Origin: Fusibacter bizertensis
GTDB lineage: Bacteria > Bacillota > Clostridia > Peptostreptococcales > Acidaminobacteraceae
Direction of reading: 5' to 3'
Assembly (NCBI RefSeq): GCF_029914245.1
Contig: NZ_JARYZI010000007.1
Span: forward strand, 62,001-126,000
DNA: 64,000 nt
The position numbers and the translations under genes were made by a program. This document shows, in pieces, positions 42,270 through 50,123 of the stretch (position 1 is its first letter; each line of letters starts with the position of its first letter). The notes under the pieces are model-generated. The model saw nothing but the letters and a program-made list of their open reading frames with translations. It had not been told where the DNA came from and made no database searches.

Positions 42270-43289
42270 ATGACTAAAAAGATGTTTAAAAATTATATGG
42301 TCAACTTTGCAGTTGTATCGATCATTTTCGTTATTTTATCTCTAATGATGTCAGGTGGCATCCTTAGTAAATACTATCAAGGGATTATTATTTTTATTTT
42401 GATTAACATTATCTTGGCGAGTAGTCTAAACTTGGTCACAGGGTTTTTAGGTCAATTGACATTAGGTCATGCAGGATTTATGGCAGTTGGTGCCTATGCT
42501 TCTGCACTAACTTCGATCGTGCTGAAAAGTATAATTTCCGATTTGCCATTACTATTAGTGAGCCTTTTTGTAGGCGGTGTAAGTGCGGGGGTTGTAGGTA
42601 TAATCATAGGAATTCCAGCGCTTAGACTACGAGGTGATTATTTAGCGATCATCACTTTGGGGTTTGGCGAAGTCATTCGTGTCATCATCAATAACATAGA
42701 AATCACAGGAGGCGCACAAGGTTTGACCGGTATACCTCGTATTGCATCCTTTAAATATGCCTATTGGATTGCAGTGGTGGTTATATTAGTGCTATACAGA
42801 TTAACACACTCCAAACAAGGACGCGCAATAAAGTCTATTCGTGAAGATGAAGTTGCAGCTGAAGCTGTAGGTGTAAGAACCACATATTATAAGGTACTTG
42901 GATTTGCAATTGCAGCTGCTTTTGCTGGCGTAGGTGGTGGTCTATATGCACATTATATCGCTTTTCTAGATCCAAATACGTTCAATTTTATGAGATCTGT
43001 TGAGATTCTAGTAATTGTTGTATTAGGTGGCATGGGTAGTTTAACTGGAACCATAGTTGCTGCAACTATACTGACCATTTTACCTGAAGCACTAAGAGGA
43101 TTTGCTGAATTTAGGATGCTTCTTTACTCCTTTATGCTTATTTTGATGATGCTGTTTAGACCACAAGGACTTTTCGGAACAGGTGAGTTTAAATGGCAAG
43201 GTATCTATGATAGGACTCTAAAGTTAAGAAAAGCATTAATGAATAGGGAAAAGAAGGAGGCTGTCGATGGCTCTACTAGAGGCGAGTAA
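42270..43289 (+). CDS. livM: Branched-chain amino acid ABC permease LivM
   Basis: A 339-residue permease. LVTGFLGQLTLGHAGFMAVG, PALRLRGDYLAIITLGFGEV and SIREDEVAAEAVGV are LivM signatures. It starts two bases after livH and overlaps livG by 23 bases. C-terminal tail is basic and polar (WQGIYDRTLKLRKALMNREK). Confidence 0.93.
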   Translation: MTKKMFKNYMVNFAVVSIIFVILSLMMSGGILSKYYQGIIIFILINIILASSLNLVTGFLGQLTLGHAGFMAVGAYASALTSIVLKSIISDLPLLLVSLFVGGVSAGVVGIIIGIPALRLRGDYLAIITLGFGEVIRVIINNIEITGGAQGLTGIPRIASFKYAYWIAVVVILVLYRLTHSKQGRAIKSIREDEVAAEAVGVRTTYYKVLGFAIAAAFAGVGGGLYAHYIAFLDPNTFNFMRSVEILVIVVLGGMGSLTGTIVAATILTILPEALRGFAEFRMLLYSFMLILMMLFRPQGLFGTGEFKWQGIYDRTLKLRKALMNREKKEAVDGSTRGE

Positions 43290-44025
43290 CATAAGCATCC
43301 AGTTTGGTGGCTTAAAAGCTGTTGATCAGTTCAACCTTCAAGTTAACGACAACGAGCTTGTGGGACTTATTGGACCAAATGGTGCTGGAAAGACTACAAT
43401 ATTTAACATGTTAACAGGCGTTTATCTACCATCTGGTGGGGATATTGTGCTTGATGGTAAAAGTATTGTGGGTAAGAAACCGTATGAAATTGTTAAGATG
43501 GGGGCTTCAAGAACCTTTCAGAATATACGTTTGTTTAAGGAACTTACCGTTCTGGACAACATAAAAATCGCATATCATCACGATCTGCATTATTCTACCC
43601 TTTCGAGTATCTTGCGGCTCCCTTCTTATTGGAAATATGAAAAAATTGCGCAAGAATCATGTCTCGAGTTTTTAGATTTATTTGATATGAGAGATTATGC
43701 AGAAACACTTGCTAAAAATCTACCATATGGCAAACAAAGAAAACTTGAAATAGCAAGGGCTCTAGCAACGAAACCTAAAATCCTCATGCTCGATGAGCCT
43801 GCTGCTGGTATGAATCCCCATGAAACACAAGAACTGATGGAAACGATCAGTTTAATCAGAAAAAACTTCAATATCGCGATCTTACTTATTGAACACGATA
43901 TGAGTTTGGTAATGGGTATTTGTGAGAAAATCGTTGTATTAGATTATGGACGTGTCATAGCTGAAGGTACAGCTGAAGAAACTAAAAATAACAAAGACGT
44001 CATTCGCGTCTATTTAGGAGAGTAG
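43267..44025 (+). CDS. livG: Branched-chain amino acid ABC ATPase LivG
   Basis: A 252-residue ATPase: Walker A GPNGAGKTT, the LivG-type insert with GASRTFQNIRLFKELTV, signature LPYGKQRKLEIARAL, Walker B ILMLDEPAAGMNP, and IEHDM switch. GGAGG precedes the ATG within the end of livM, giving translational coupling. Confidence 0.95.
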   Translation: MALLEASNISIQFGGLKAVDQFNLQVNDNELVGLIGPNGAGKTTIFNMLTGVYLPSGGDIVLDGKSIVGKKPYEIVKMGASRTFQNIRLFKELTVLDNIKIAYHHDLHYSTLSSILRLPSYWKYEKIAQESCLEFLDLFDMRDYAETLAKNLPYGKQRKLEIARALATKPKILMLDEPAAGMNPHETQELMETISLIRKNFNIAILLIEHDMSLVMGICEKIVVLDYGRVIAEGTAEETKNNKDVIRVYLGE

Positions 44026-44033
44026 GTGAGTGC

Positions 44034-44738
44034 TTGTTAAAGGTTGAAAATATAGATGTATACTATGATAAAATTCATGCCATAAAAGATGTTAGCTTCA
44101 CTGTAAAGCAAGGAGAGGTTGTTACCTTGATAGGCGCTAACGGTGCTGGTAAAACAACAATCTTAAAGACTATTTCTAAAATTTTAGAACCTACTAGAGG
44201 TGTAGTCCTCTTTGAAGGTGAACCACTAAGCAAACTTTTACCTCATCAACTTGTTTATCTAGGGATGGCACATGTCCCTGAAGGTAGACGTGTTTTTGCT
44301 CAGATGACGGTTAAAGAAAACCTTGAAATGGGGGCTTATATTAGAAAAGATAAATCATCTATGAAAGCTGATTATGATCAGATATTCACTTACTTTCCAA
44401 GATTAAAAGAGCGAATGAATCAGCCTTCTGGTACACTTAGTGGTGGTGAGCAGCAGATGCTTGCAATTGGAAGAGCTCTGATGTCAAAGCCAAAGCTTCT
44501 ATTACTAGACGAACCTTCTATGGGACTTGCACCATTACTCGTAAAAGAGATTTTCAATATTGTTCAGACCATTAAAAAACAAGGTACAACCATTTTACTT
44601 GTAGAACAAAATGCTAACCAAGCACTACAAGTGGCAGATCGTGCTTATGTTCTTGAAACAGGTAAAATTATCAAATCAGGTAATGCTATTGAACTCTTAG
44701 AAGATGATAGTGTAAAAAAAGCCTATTTAGGGGGTTGA
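44034..44738 (+). CDS. livF: Branched-chain amino acid ABC ATPase LivF
   Basis: A 234-residue ATPase starting at TTG: Walker A GANGAGKTT, MAHVPEGRRVFAQMTVKENL typical of LivF, signature LSGGEQQMLAIGRAL, Walker B LLLDEPSMGLAP, VEQNANQAL. Last gene of the operon; no clear strong terminator follows. Confidence 0.95.
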   Translation: MLKVENIDVYYDKIHAIKDVSFTVKQGEVVTLIGANGAGKTTILKTISKILEPTRGVVLFEGEPLSKLLPHQLVYLGMAHVPEGRRVFAQMTVKENLEMGAYIRKDKSSMKADYDQIFTYFPRLKERMNQPSGTLSGGEQQMLAIGRALMSKPKLLLLDEPSMGLAPLLVKEIFNIVQTIKKQGTTILLVEQNANQALQVADRAYVLETGKIIKSGNAIELLEDDSVKKAYLGG

Positions 44739-44840
44739 TTGGGATGAATTTGGACCCTTATGTTTTTTCATGTATTTTGTATTATCTATTTGTTAAAAAG
44801 TAGAGTATAATAATTATATTCTAAGAAGAGGTGCAATTAT

Positions 44841-45413
44841 ATGAAAAATAATTATTCAAAAGTTATGATGTTTTCCACAGTATGTATCGTGATCAATATT
44901 GTATTTGGTACGTTAGTGGGTATCTTAAAAATTCCATTGCTATTTCTTGATACGATGGGTACGATACTTGCAGCAGCTGTTTTTGGACCGATTTGGGGTG
45001 GTGCAGTAGGACTACTTACAAATGTAATCATTGGGATTACAACCAATCCCGTAGATATTCCTTTTGCACTTGTGAACATGACCATAGGTATCATTGTTGG
45101 ACTTGTTGCAATGAAGTTTGGATTTAATCTAATCACTTCTATCATCACGGGTTTAGTACTGGCAATAGTAGCACCACTTATTGGTACACCTATTGCGATC
45201 TGGATCTATGGTGGGTTAACAGGAAGTTCTACAGATTTCTTTGTAGCATGGCTTCTTGCTTCTGGTGAATCAATATTCACTTCTGCATTTTTACCGAGGA
45301 TAGTGGGTAATTTAGTAGATAAAGTAGCAAGCTGTATCATTGCATATGTAATCATCACACGTTTACCAAAAGAATACCTCAAAGGAGCTTTGACACGTGT
45401 TAAGAGCGAATAA
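44841..45413 (+). CDS. CD3073-family putative ECF transporter S component
   Basis: A 190-residue membrane protein with five to six spans and the ECF S-component layout: MMFSTVCIVINIVFGTLVGI, LDTMGTILAAAVFGPIWGG, AVGLLTNVIIGI. It closely fits the CD3073 family. S components bind a small substrate and work with a shared EcfAA'T module encoded elsewhere. It overlaps a TudS-like desulfidase gene by 17 bases, so the substrate may be a thio-compound processed by that enzyme. Ribosome binding site AAGAGGTG. Confidence 0.85.
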   Translation: MKNNYSKVMMFSTVCIVINIVFGTLVGILKIPLLFLDTMGTILAAAVFGPIWGGAVGLLTNVIIGITTNPVDIPFALVNMTIGIIVGLVAMKFGFNLITSIITGLVLAIVAPLIGTPIAIWIYGGLTGSSTDFFVAWLLASGESIFTSAFLPRIVGNLVDKVASCIIAYVIITRLPKEYLKGALTRVKSE

Positions 45414-45885
45414 AGTAATTTTAGTTAGTCACTGTATTCTCAATCAAAATTCAGTAGTTAACCCATTAGCAAGAGCAAAAGGTGCTTTTGATGAAATTGT
45501 AAAGCTGATTACTGATAGGGGCTATGGCATCGTTCAATTACCTTGTCCAGAAACTTTGTTCTTAGGACTCGAGCGCCTACCAATGTCAAAAGAAGAGTAT
45601 GCCACACCTGAGTATATTGCACTTTGTGATAGACTTGCTACAAGAGAAATTGACTATATAAAGCTATTACAAGAGGGTAAGGTTAATATTGCAGGAATGA
45701 TTGGTATAGATCAAAGTCCTACATGTAGCCAGTTTGGAGAAGTTGGTCATTTCATGATGGCACTTAACATTTTTCCAGAACTCGAATGTATTCCCAAATT
45801 GGATATACCAGAATTATATGGTGAAAATGATGAAGAGACCCAGCTCTTTCATTTGAATATGAAATACTGGCTTGAACAATTATAG
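45397..45885 (+). CDS. CD3072-family TudS-related putative desulfidase
   Basis: A 162-residue protein starting at GTG nine bases after AAAGGAG, inside the end of the S-component gene. Conserved Cys of the TudS/DUF523 fold are in VSHCILNQNSVV, QLPCPETLFLGLERLPM and GIDQSPTCSQF; three Cys are expected to hold a [4Fe-4S] cluster for removal of sulfur from thio-substrates such as thiouracil. The CD3072/CD3073 pair is a recurring gene couple, implying import plus desulfuration. True substrate unknown. Confidence 0.83.
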   Translation: MLRANKVILVSHCILNQNSVVNPLARAKGAFDEIVKLITDRGYGIVQLPCPETLFLGLERLPMSKEEYATPEYIALCDRLATREIDYIKLLQEGKVNIAGMIGIDQSPTCSQFGEVGHFMMALNIFPELECIPKLDIPELYGENDEETQLFHLNMKYWLEQL

Positions 45886-45902
45886 AGAATTTTATATCTA
45901 TA

Positions 45903-46197
45903 ACCATTGATAGTATTTTATTGAACGTAGCAACTGCACCAAAGATAACGGCTTCGTTTATAAGGCATTCAACTTTAAGTATCTTTAAAAACATGACTGA
46001 CGCTTCAGAAGCTTCAGAAAGTTTGACTGAATCTTCTACCCAGATTGGTCAAGCAGGAAGAGACTTCTTCTAGTGAAGGTGCAATTAATAATGTCATGTC
46101 AGATATTGATCATATGATCGTTGATGTAAAATCTTCACTTGAACAAATTTCAAGAAATATGATTGTTGTGAAAGAGGAACTAGAAAAAATAAGTTAA
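45903..46197 (+). pseudogene. Decayed chemoreceptor-like gene fragment
   Basis: Two frames carry parts of one helical sequence: FKNMTDASEASESLTESSTQ up to a stop at 46071, and in the next frame SEGAINNVMSDIDHMIVDVK to a stop at 46195. A frameshift near 46050 joins them. Composition and coiled-coil pattern resemble the C-terminal part of a methyl-accepting chemotaxis protein. No start codon with a ribosome binding site precedes it, so it looks like a remnant. Confidence 0.5.
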
Positions 46198-46234
46198 TTG
46201 CTTCATAAAAAATGAAATAGAAAGAGAAATTCTC

Positions 46235-46281
46235 AAAAATCCTATGGAACACACTTCGATCGTGTTCTATAGGATTTTTTA
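46235..46281 (+). terminator. Strong intrinsic terminator
   Basis: AAATCCTATGGAACAC / GTGTTCTATAGGATTT stem followed by T run; placed after the decayed gene, so it is inherited from an originally intact transcript. Confidence 0.8.
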
Positions 46282-46359
46282 TGTTGTGTACATACACAAC
46301 TTAAAAGTGTACAATATAAGCATTGGTTTTATGAAGTAACTACAAACTGGAGTGTGCAA

Positions 46360-47274
46360 ATGGATAGACATAAGGACAGTCGTGAATTAAATGTTGAGCT
46401 TATAGAAAAAATATATGATGTAATCAGATATGTTAATCCAATTGTTAAAAGTGATGATGATCAAATCACGGATTTTAAAATAAACGAATCTGACACGCAT
46501 TGTTATTCGTTTTGGCAAAGTAATGAAGTATGTAAAAATTGCATTTCTATGAGAGCACTAAACGAAAACAAAGTGACCATGAAGTTTGAATATTCATGTG
46601 GAAAGTTATTTATGGTGACAGCAGTACCGGAGAAGGAGAATAATCGGGTATTGGAGTTGATTCGAGATGTTTCAAATGACCATTTACTAGATAACATTGA
46701 CGGATTAAGTGAAGATTTAATTATTGATAAAATTGTAAAGCTTAATAAAGAAATTATCACTGATCCATTAACAGGCTTATACAATCGTCGATTTTTAGAT
46801 GAGAGAATGCCTTTTGAAATTGCAAAAGCTTATGCTAACAAACTTTCGATTAGTGTTATAATGGGAGATATAGATCACTTTAAAGATGTAAATGATAATT
46901 ATGGACATGTAGTAGGTGATCAAGTTATAAAAGAATTTTCTGATTTATTGATGCTAGCCATTAGAGATTATGATGATTGGATTGTAAGATTTGGTGGAGA
47001 AGAATTTTTAATATTTTTGTTTGCAATTGACAAAGAAAATTTGATTAAGCGCATTGAGAAGATTCGAGAAAATGTTGAAAGTCATGTATTTTGTAGTGAT
47101 GAATATGCCATTAAAGTTACAGCAAGTTTCGGTATTTATACCAATAGTGAGATCAAGAAAGATGATTTGGATAAGGGGTTACAGTTCATCCATTTTGCAG
47201 ATGAAGCGCTATATCTTGCTAAAGAAAACGGTAGAAATAGATGTGAACTTTATAAACTAGATGGTATCAACTGA
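46360..47274 (+). CDS. Diguanylate cyclase with Cys-rich PAS-like sensor
   Basis: About 304 residues from ATG 46360 (CTGGAG upstream). Soluble. The N-terminal domain (~15-115) contains HCYSFWQSNEVCKNCISMRA and EYSCGKLFMVTAVP, four Cys suited to binding a metal, cluster or haem. The GGDEF domain (~130-300) has DPLTGLYNRRFL, MGDIDHFKDVND and RFGGEEF, so it should make c-di-GMP; no exact RxxD I-site is present. Probably redox- or metal-responsive. The next gene, an XRE-PAS regulator, starts 24 bases later. Confidence 0.88.
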   Translation: MDRHKDSRELNVELIEKIYDVIRYVNPIVKSDDDQITDFKINESDTHCYSFWQSNEVCKNCISMRALNENKVTMKFEYSCGKLFMVTAVPEKENNRVLELIRDVSNDHLLDNIDGLSEDLIIDKIVKLNKEIITDPLTGLYNRRFLDERMPFEIAKAYANKLSISVIMGDIDHFKDVNDNYGHVVGDQVIKEFSDLLMLAIRDYDDWIVRFGGEEFLIFLFAIDKENLIKRIEKIRENVESHVFCSDEYAIKVTASFGIYTNSEIKKDDLDKGLQFIHFADEALYLAKENGRNRCELYKLDGIN

Positions 47275-47298
47275 AATAATGAAATAAAAGAGGAAAGT

Positions 47299-47934
47299 AT
47301 GGAAACATTCGGCGACTTTTTAAAAAGGATGCGAACGAAAGAATATACACAGAGAGAACTTGCGAAAATTTTAAATGTAGGACATCCTTATATTAGCAAA
47401 CTCGAAGCCAATATTGAGCAAAATCCAAGTGAACGTTTGCTATTGGATATAGCTGAACTTTTTAAACTTAAGCCAGCAACAGTTTTTTTAAAGGCAAAAA
47501 GAATACCTGAAAAATGGATTAAAGAAATAGTGAGCTCACCAAAGATGTTTAATGCTTTAGAAATGATACTTGAAGCCAATGCTAAAGATAAACAAGAAGA
47601 ATATATTTCTTTTCAAAGATACTTTGAGAACAGCTCAAAGTCAATGCTACTAATTGATCCAAAATCAGCTGAAATTATGGATGCAAATGAATCCGCTTTG
47701 AGTTTTTATGGATATAGTAAACATCATTTACTTAACAAAACGGTATTTGATTTAAATATACAATCGGAAGCTGAAATTAGGGAGAACATGAATAGCGTAT
47801 GCAATAATGAAAAACACACATTTGAATTTATCCATAAATTGAGTACAGGACAGACAAAAGATATATTTGTGATGAGTGAACTTGTTTCATTATGTGATCA
47901 ACCTAAACTGCTTTCCATTATCGTTGAAAAATAA
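47299..47934 (+). CDS. XRE-family HTH regulator with PAS domain
   Basis: A 211-residue protein: XRE HTH at ~5-65 (YTQRELAKILNVGHPYISKL), linker, and a PAS domain at ~100-205 (MLLIDPKSAEIMDANESALS, FYGYSKHHLLNKTVFDLN). XRE-PAS fusions are cytoplasmic sensors of small ligands. AGAGGAAAG precedes the ATG. Likely co-transcribed with the diguanylate cyclase, ending at a conserved-core terminator. Confidence 0.87.
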   Translation: METFGDFLKRMRTKEYTQRELAKILNVGHPYISKLEANIEQNPSERLLLDIAELFKLKPATVFLKAKRIPEKWIKEIVSSPKMFNALEMILEANAKDKQEEYISFQRYFENSSKSMLLIDPKSAEIMDANESALSFYGYSKHHLLNKTVFDLNIQSEAEIRENMNSVCNNEKHTFEFIHKLSTGQTKDIFVMSELVSLCDQPKLLSIIVEK

Positions 47935-47945
47935 GGCGTTTTATA

Positions 47946-47997
47946 TAAAAAGGCAATTGCAAATCTAGAATTCTAGATCTGTAATTGCCTTTTTTTA
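47946..47997. terminator. Bidirectional terminator with conserved inner hairpin core
   Basis: Outer stem AAAAAGGCAATT / AATTGCCTTTTT; inner core TTGCAAATCTAGAATTCTAG. The same core is seen at 7984-8036 and 31343-31390. It separates convergent XRE-PAS and transporter genes. Confidence 0.8.
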
Positions 47998-48984
47998 AGA
48001 ATTTTGTTCAAGTTGTGTGACATTTACTTTACGCTGAAGCCAATTGTATTTTGAAGAAAGTTTACCATACCATGCAGCACCTTGTACTTGTAAAATAAAA
48101 GCAAGTGTGATAATCAGTGCTGTGTCTGTTCCAAATGAGGCAATCGCTAGACCTAGTGCGATAGATAAGTTTCTCATAACAGTTCCATAAACCAAAGCGT
48201 ATCCATCTTCCTTATTATAGAAATATCTGCCAATCATCGTACTTAACGCAAAATTAATCAGATAAAAGATAATTAAAATGAGGATTGAATTGACTAATAA
48301 TTCTGGATTGTTGATGATACTTTTTGCTTTCATGCTAATACTTGAAAATATAATAAACATCATGGACCAGACACTTATTGCTGGGAAAATCGGTTTAATA
48401 TTCGTGTTGAAATAAGTTGTTGTAAATTTTTTCAAGAGCAACCGGTAGGTTATATTTCCTAATACTAATGGTAAAATCACGATTTGAGAAACAGTGACAA
48501 AGGTATCAATAATATTAACCTCAATCATTGTGCCTACTGCAATATAAAGATAGAGTGGTGCTAAAAATGATCCTATGATTAAACTCAGCGCAGTTATTTT
48601 TATAGCTGCTGCAACGTTCCCTTTATTTAGTAATGTCCATGAAATTGTCATGCCACTCGTCGGGAAAAGAGAAATCATGATAATACCAGCAAAGAGTTGA
48701 GGACTGTTTGATAAAAAGATCTTACCAAAAAAGAATGCGAAGAGGGGAATGATGATGAAATTTAAAAGTGCAGACCCTATAACGACATTTAAGTGTGATA
48801 AATCTACAGCTTCTTTTATCTTAAAACCAATCATCGTTGGATAGATCATAAAGAAGGTGAAGAAAAGGATATAATCCTTTAAAAACATAGTGTCTAAAGT
48901 TGATCCAACAAAAAAACCAAGTATAAGTACGACAGGTATACTTATAATCAGATTTTTAGCAGGCAAATACAATATTGATTTCAT
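47995..48984 (-). CDS. BASS / Acr3-like membrane transporter
   Basis: About 329 residues from ATG 48984 (GAAAGGA upstream); the longer in-frame start at 49053 lacks a site. Ten hydrophobic spans. ISLFPTSGMTISWTLLNKGN and TVMRNLSIALGLAIASFGTD correspond to the crossing-helix motifs of the bile acid:sodium symporter superfamily, which includes arsenite exporters. Substrate not assignable; no arsenic genes are beside it. Confidence 0.82.
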   Translation of the reverse strand: MKSILYLPAKNLIISIPVVLILGFFVGSTLDTMFLKDYILFFTFFMIYPTMIGFKIKEAVDLSHLNVVIGSALLNFIIIPLFAFFFGKIFLSNSPQLFAGIIMISLFPTSGMTISWTLLNKGNVAAAIKITALSLIIGSFLAPLYLYIAVGTMIEVNIIDTFVTVSQIVILPLVLGNITYRLLLKKFTTTYFNTNIKPIFPAISVWSMMFIIFSSISMKAKSIINNPELLVNSILILIIFYLINFALSTMIGRYFYNKEDGYALVYGTVMRNLSIALGLAIASFGTDTALIITLAFILQVQGAAWYGKLSSKYNWLQRKVNVTQLEQNS

Positions 48985-49138
48985 GTTAATATTCCTTTCA
49001 TAATTGAATAATGTCTGTAGGGTAATCATAAAACCATTTCGGGCATATGTCAATTATAAAAAGTGTGCTTTAGTCACCAAACTAAGTGAAAGAAAAGTCA
49101 GATTCGTGTTTTCATAATATGTTTCGGGTAATTATTCA

Positions 49139-49155
49139 GCCATATCTTTAAGCAT
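49139..49155. repeat. 17-bp exact repeat of the downstream 98-residue protein gene
   Basis: GCCATATCTTTAAGCAT occurs here and at 49899-49915, inside the minus-strand gene, where it encodes MLKDMA. It suggests a remnant of a second copy at a rearrangement junction. Confidence 0.5.
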
Positions 49156-49168
49156 TTTCAAAGATTAG

Positions 49169-49345
49169 GTTCCCTCAGGGGCAATTATGGGTTTTTTAGT
49201 CTTTAGACCAATGCTGGACCTAAAAAATGTAATCATGCTTACCTCAAGTGTCTCTAAGCAGTTTGTTTTGAAATTTGCTCTAGCTGTAACTTTAGTCTGC
49301 TTTTTAGTGGTATATATTCTTTTATCATTTGGGGTTGTGATATGA
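49169..49345 (+). pseudogene. C-terminal fragment of a membrane permease-like protein
   Basis: A 58-codon open stretch right after a stop codon: VPSGAIMGFLVFRPMLDLKN, then KQFVLKFALAVTLVCFLVVY and the natural stop. It looks like the end of a multi-span transporter with the N-terminal part lost. Family not certain. Confidence 0.5.
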
Positions 49346-49469
49346 AGGAAAAAATTAAACAAACAGACCTTGCTTGAACTTATAAGCACCACAATATAAG
49401 ATAAATACAGCACATTGCTTTGTGGTACTCATACCTGTGATTTTTTTGTTACTACCGCATAGCTCTTAA

Positions 49470-49683
49470 AACGGTTCAGAAGTAGTTATCAATAAGGTTT
49501 CAAGCAGAACAAGTGTTGGTGTAAGCAAGAAGACAACTGTAAATTCAGTAAACACGACGCTCAAAATGATAAAGAATCACCCCACTGGTTTAGATGAAGC
49601 AAATAAAATAATTGAAGAACCAGTAGTATCTGTTACAACCGTTCGAGAAGCAGAAGAAGTGATAGGGTATATTTATCCTTTTA
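49470..49683 (+). pseudogene. Fragment of an unidentified coding sequence
   Basis: About 70 open codons with protein-like content: NKVSSRTSVGVSKKTTVNSV, then HPTGLDEANKIIEEPVVSVT and VREAEEVIGYIYPF, running without its own stop into the terminator of the convergent gene. No ribosome binding site or start. Probably the relic of a deleted gene. Confidence 0.4.
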
Positions 49684-49725
49684 AAAAAAATCCCAGTCAT
49701 TTTATAATGATTGGGATTTCTTTTA
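49684..49725. terminator. Bidirectional terminator
   Basis: AAATCCCAGTCATT / AATGATTGGGATTT stem, TTAT loop; an A8 run to the left gives the T-tail for the minus-strand gene, TTTCTTTT to the right for plus. Confidence 0.8.
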
Positions 49726-49726
49726 T

Positions 49727-50023
49727 TTATTCTTGTTTATTCATTTGCGACATAAACGACATCGCCATTTCAATGCCTTTAACGATTTCTTGTTCTACTT
49801 TCTCTTTAGCGGCAGCTTCAGCGCCTTCTATTACTGTGATTCTAAAGCTTGATTTAGCTACTTCTAGTTTAACAAAATCTGCCTCAAGTACTTTTAGTGC
49901 CATATCTTTAAGCATCTTCTTTGATTCTTCTTTTGAAAGATATTCAGCAAAGTGGTCTTGGATAGTAACAACAATACGGTTTGATTCGTCTAATTGAATT
50001 GATTTAATAAACATGTCCATCAT
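49727..50023 (-). CDS. 98-residue hypothetical protein, possibly DnaX C-terminal-domain-like
   Basis: ATG 50023 follows AAAGGAG by about nine bases. The sequence (FIKSIQLDESNRIVVTIQDH, EESKKMLKDMALKVLEADFV, KLEVAKSSFRITVIEG) shows a beta-hairpin/helix pattern somewhat like the isolated C-terminal domain of DNA polymerase III gamma/tau, but this resemblance is weak. Ends with a Met-rich helix. No close neighbours in its strand. Confidence 0.65.
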   Translation of the reverse strand: MMDMFIKSIQLDESNRIVVTIQDHFAEYLSKEESKKMLKDMALKVLEADFVKLEVAKSSFRITVIEGAEAAAKEKVEQEIVKGIEMAMSFMSQMNKQE

Positions 50024-50123
50024 AAGTCATTTCTCCTTTAAGTTTAATTCAACTCATATTTTAACACAAAAATAAAGTAAGAGTAAAATTAATTGAACTT
50101 TGAAACACTAATTAGACAATCGT

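Noticed and set aside
49566-49997. A plus-strand frame running through the minus-strand 98-residue gene
   Set aside because: Only its first ~40 codons look protein-like; the rest is antisense to a gene with its own ribosome binding site.
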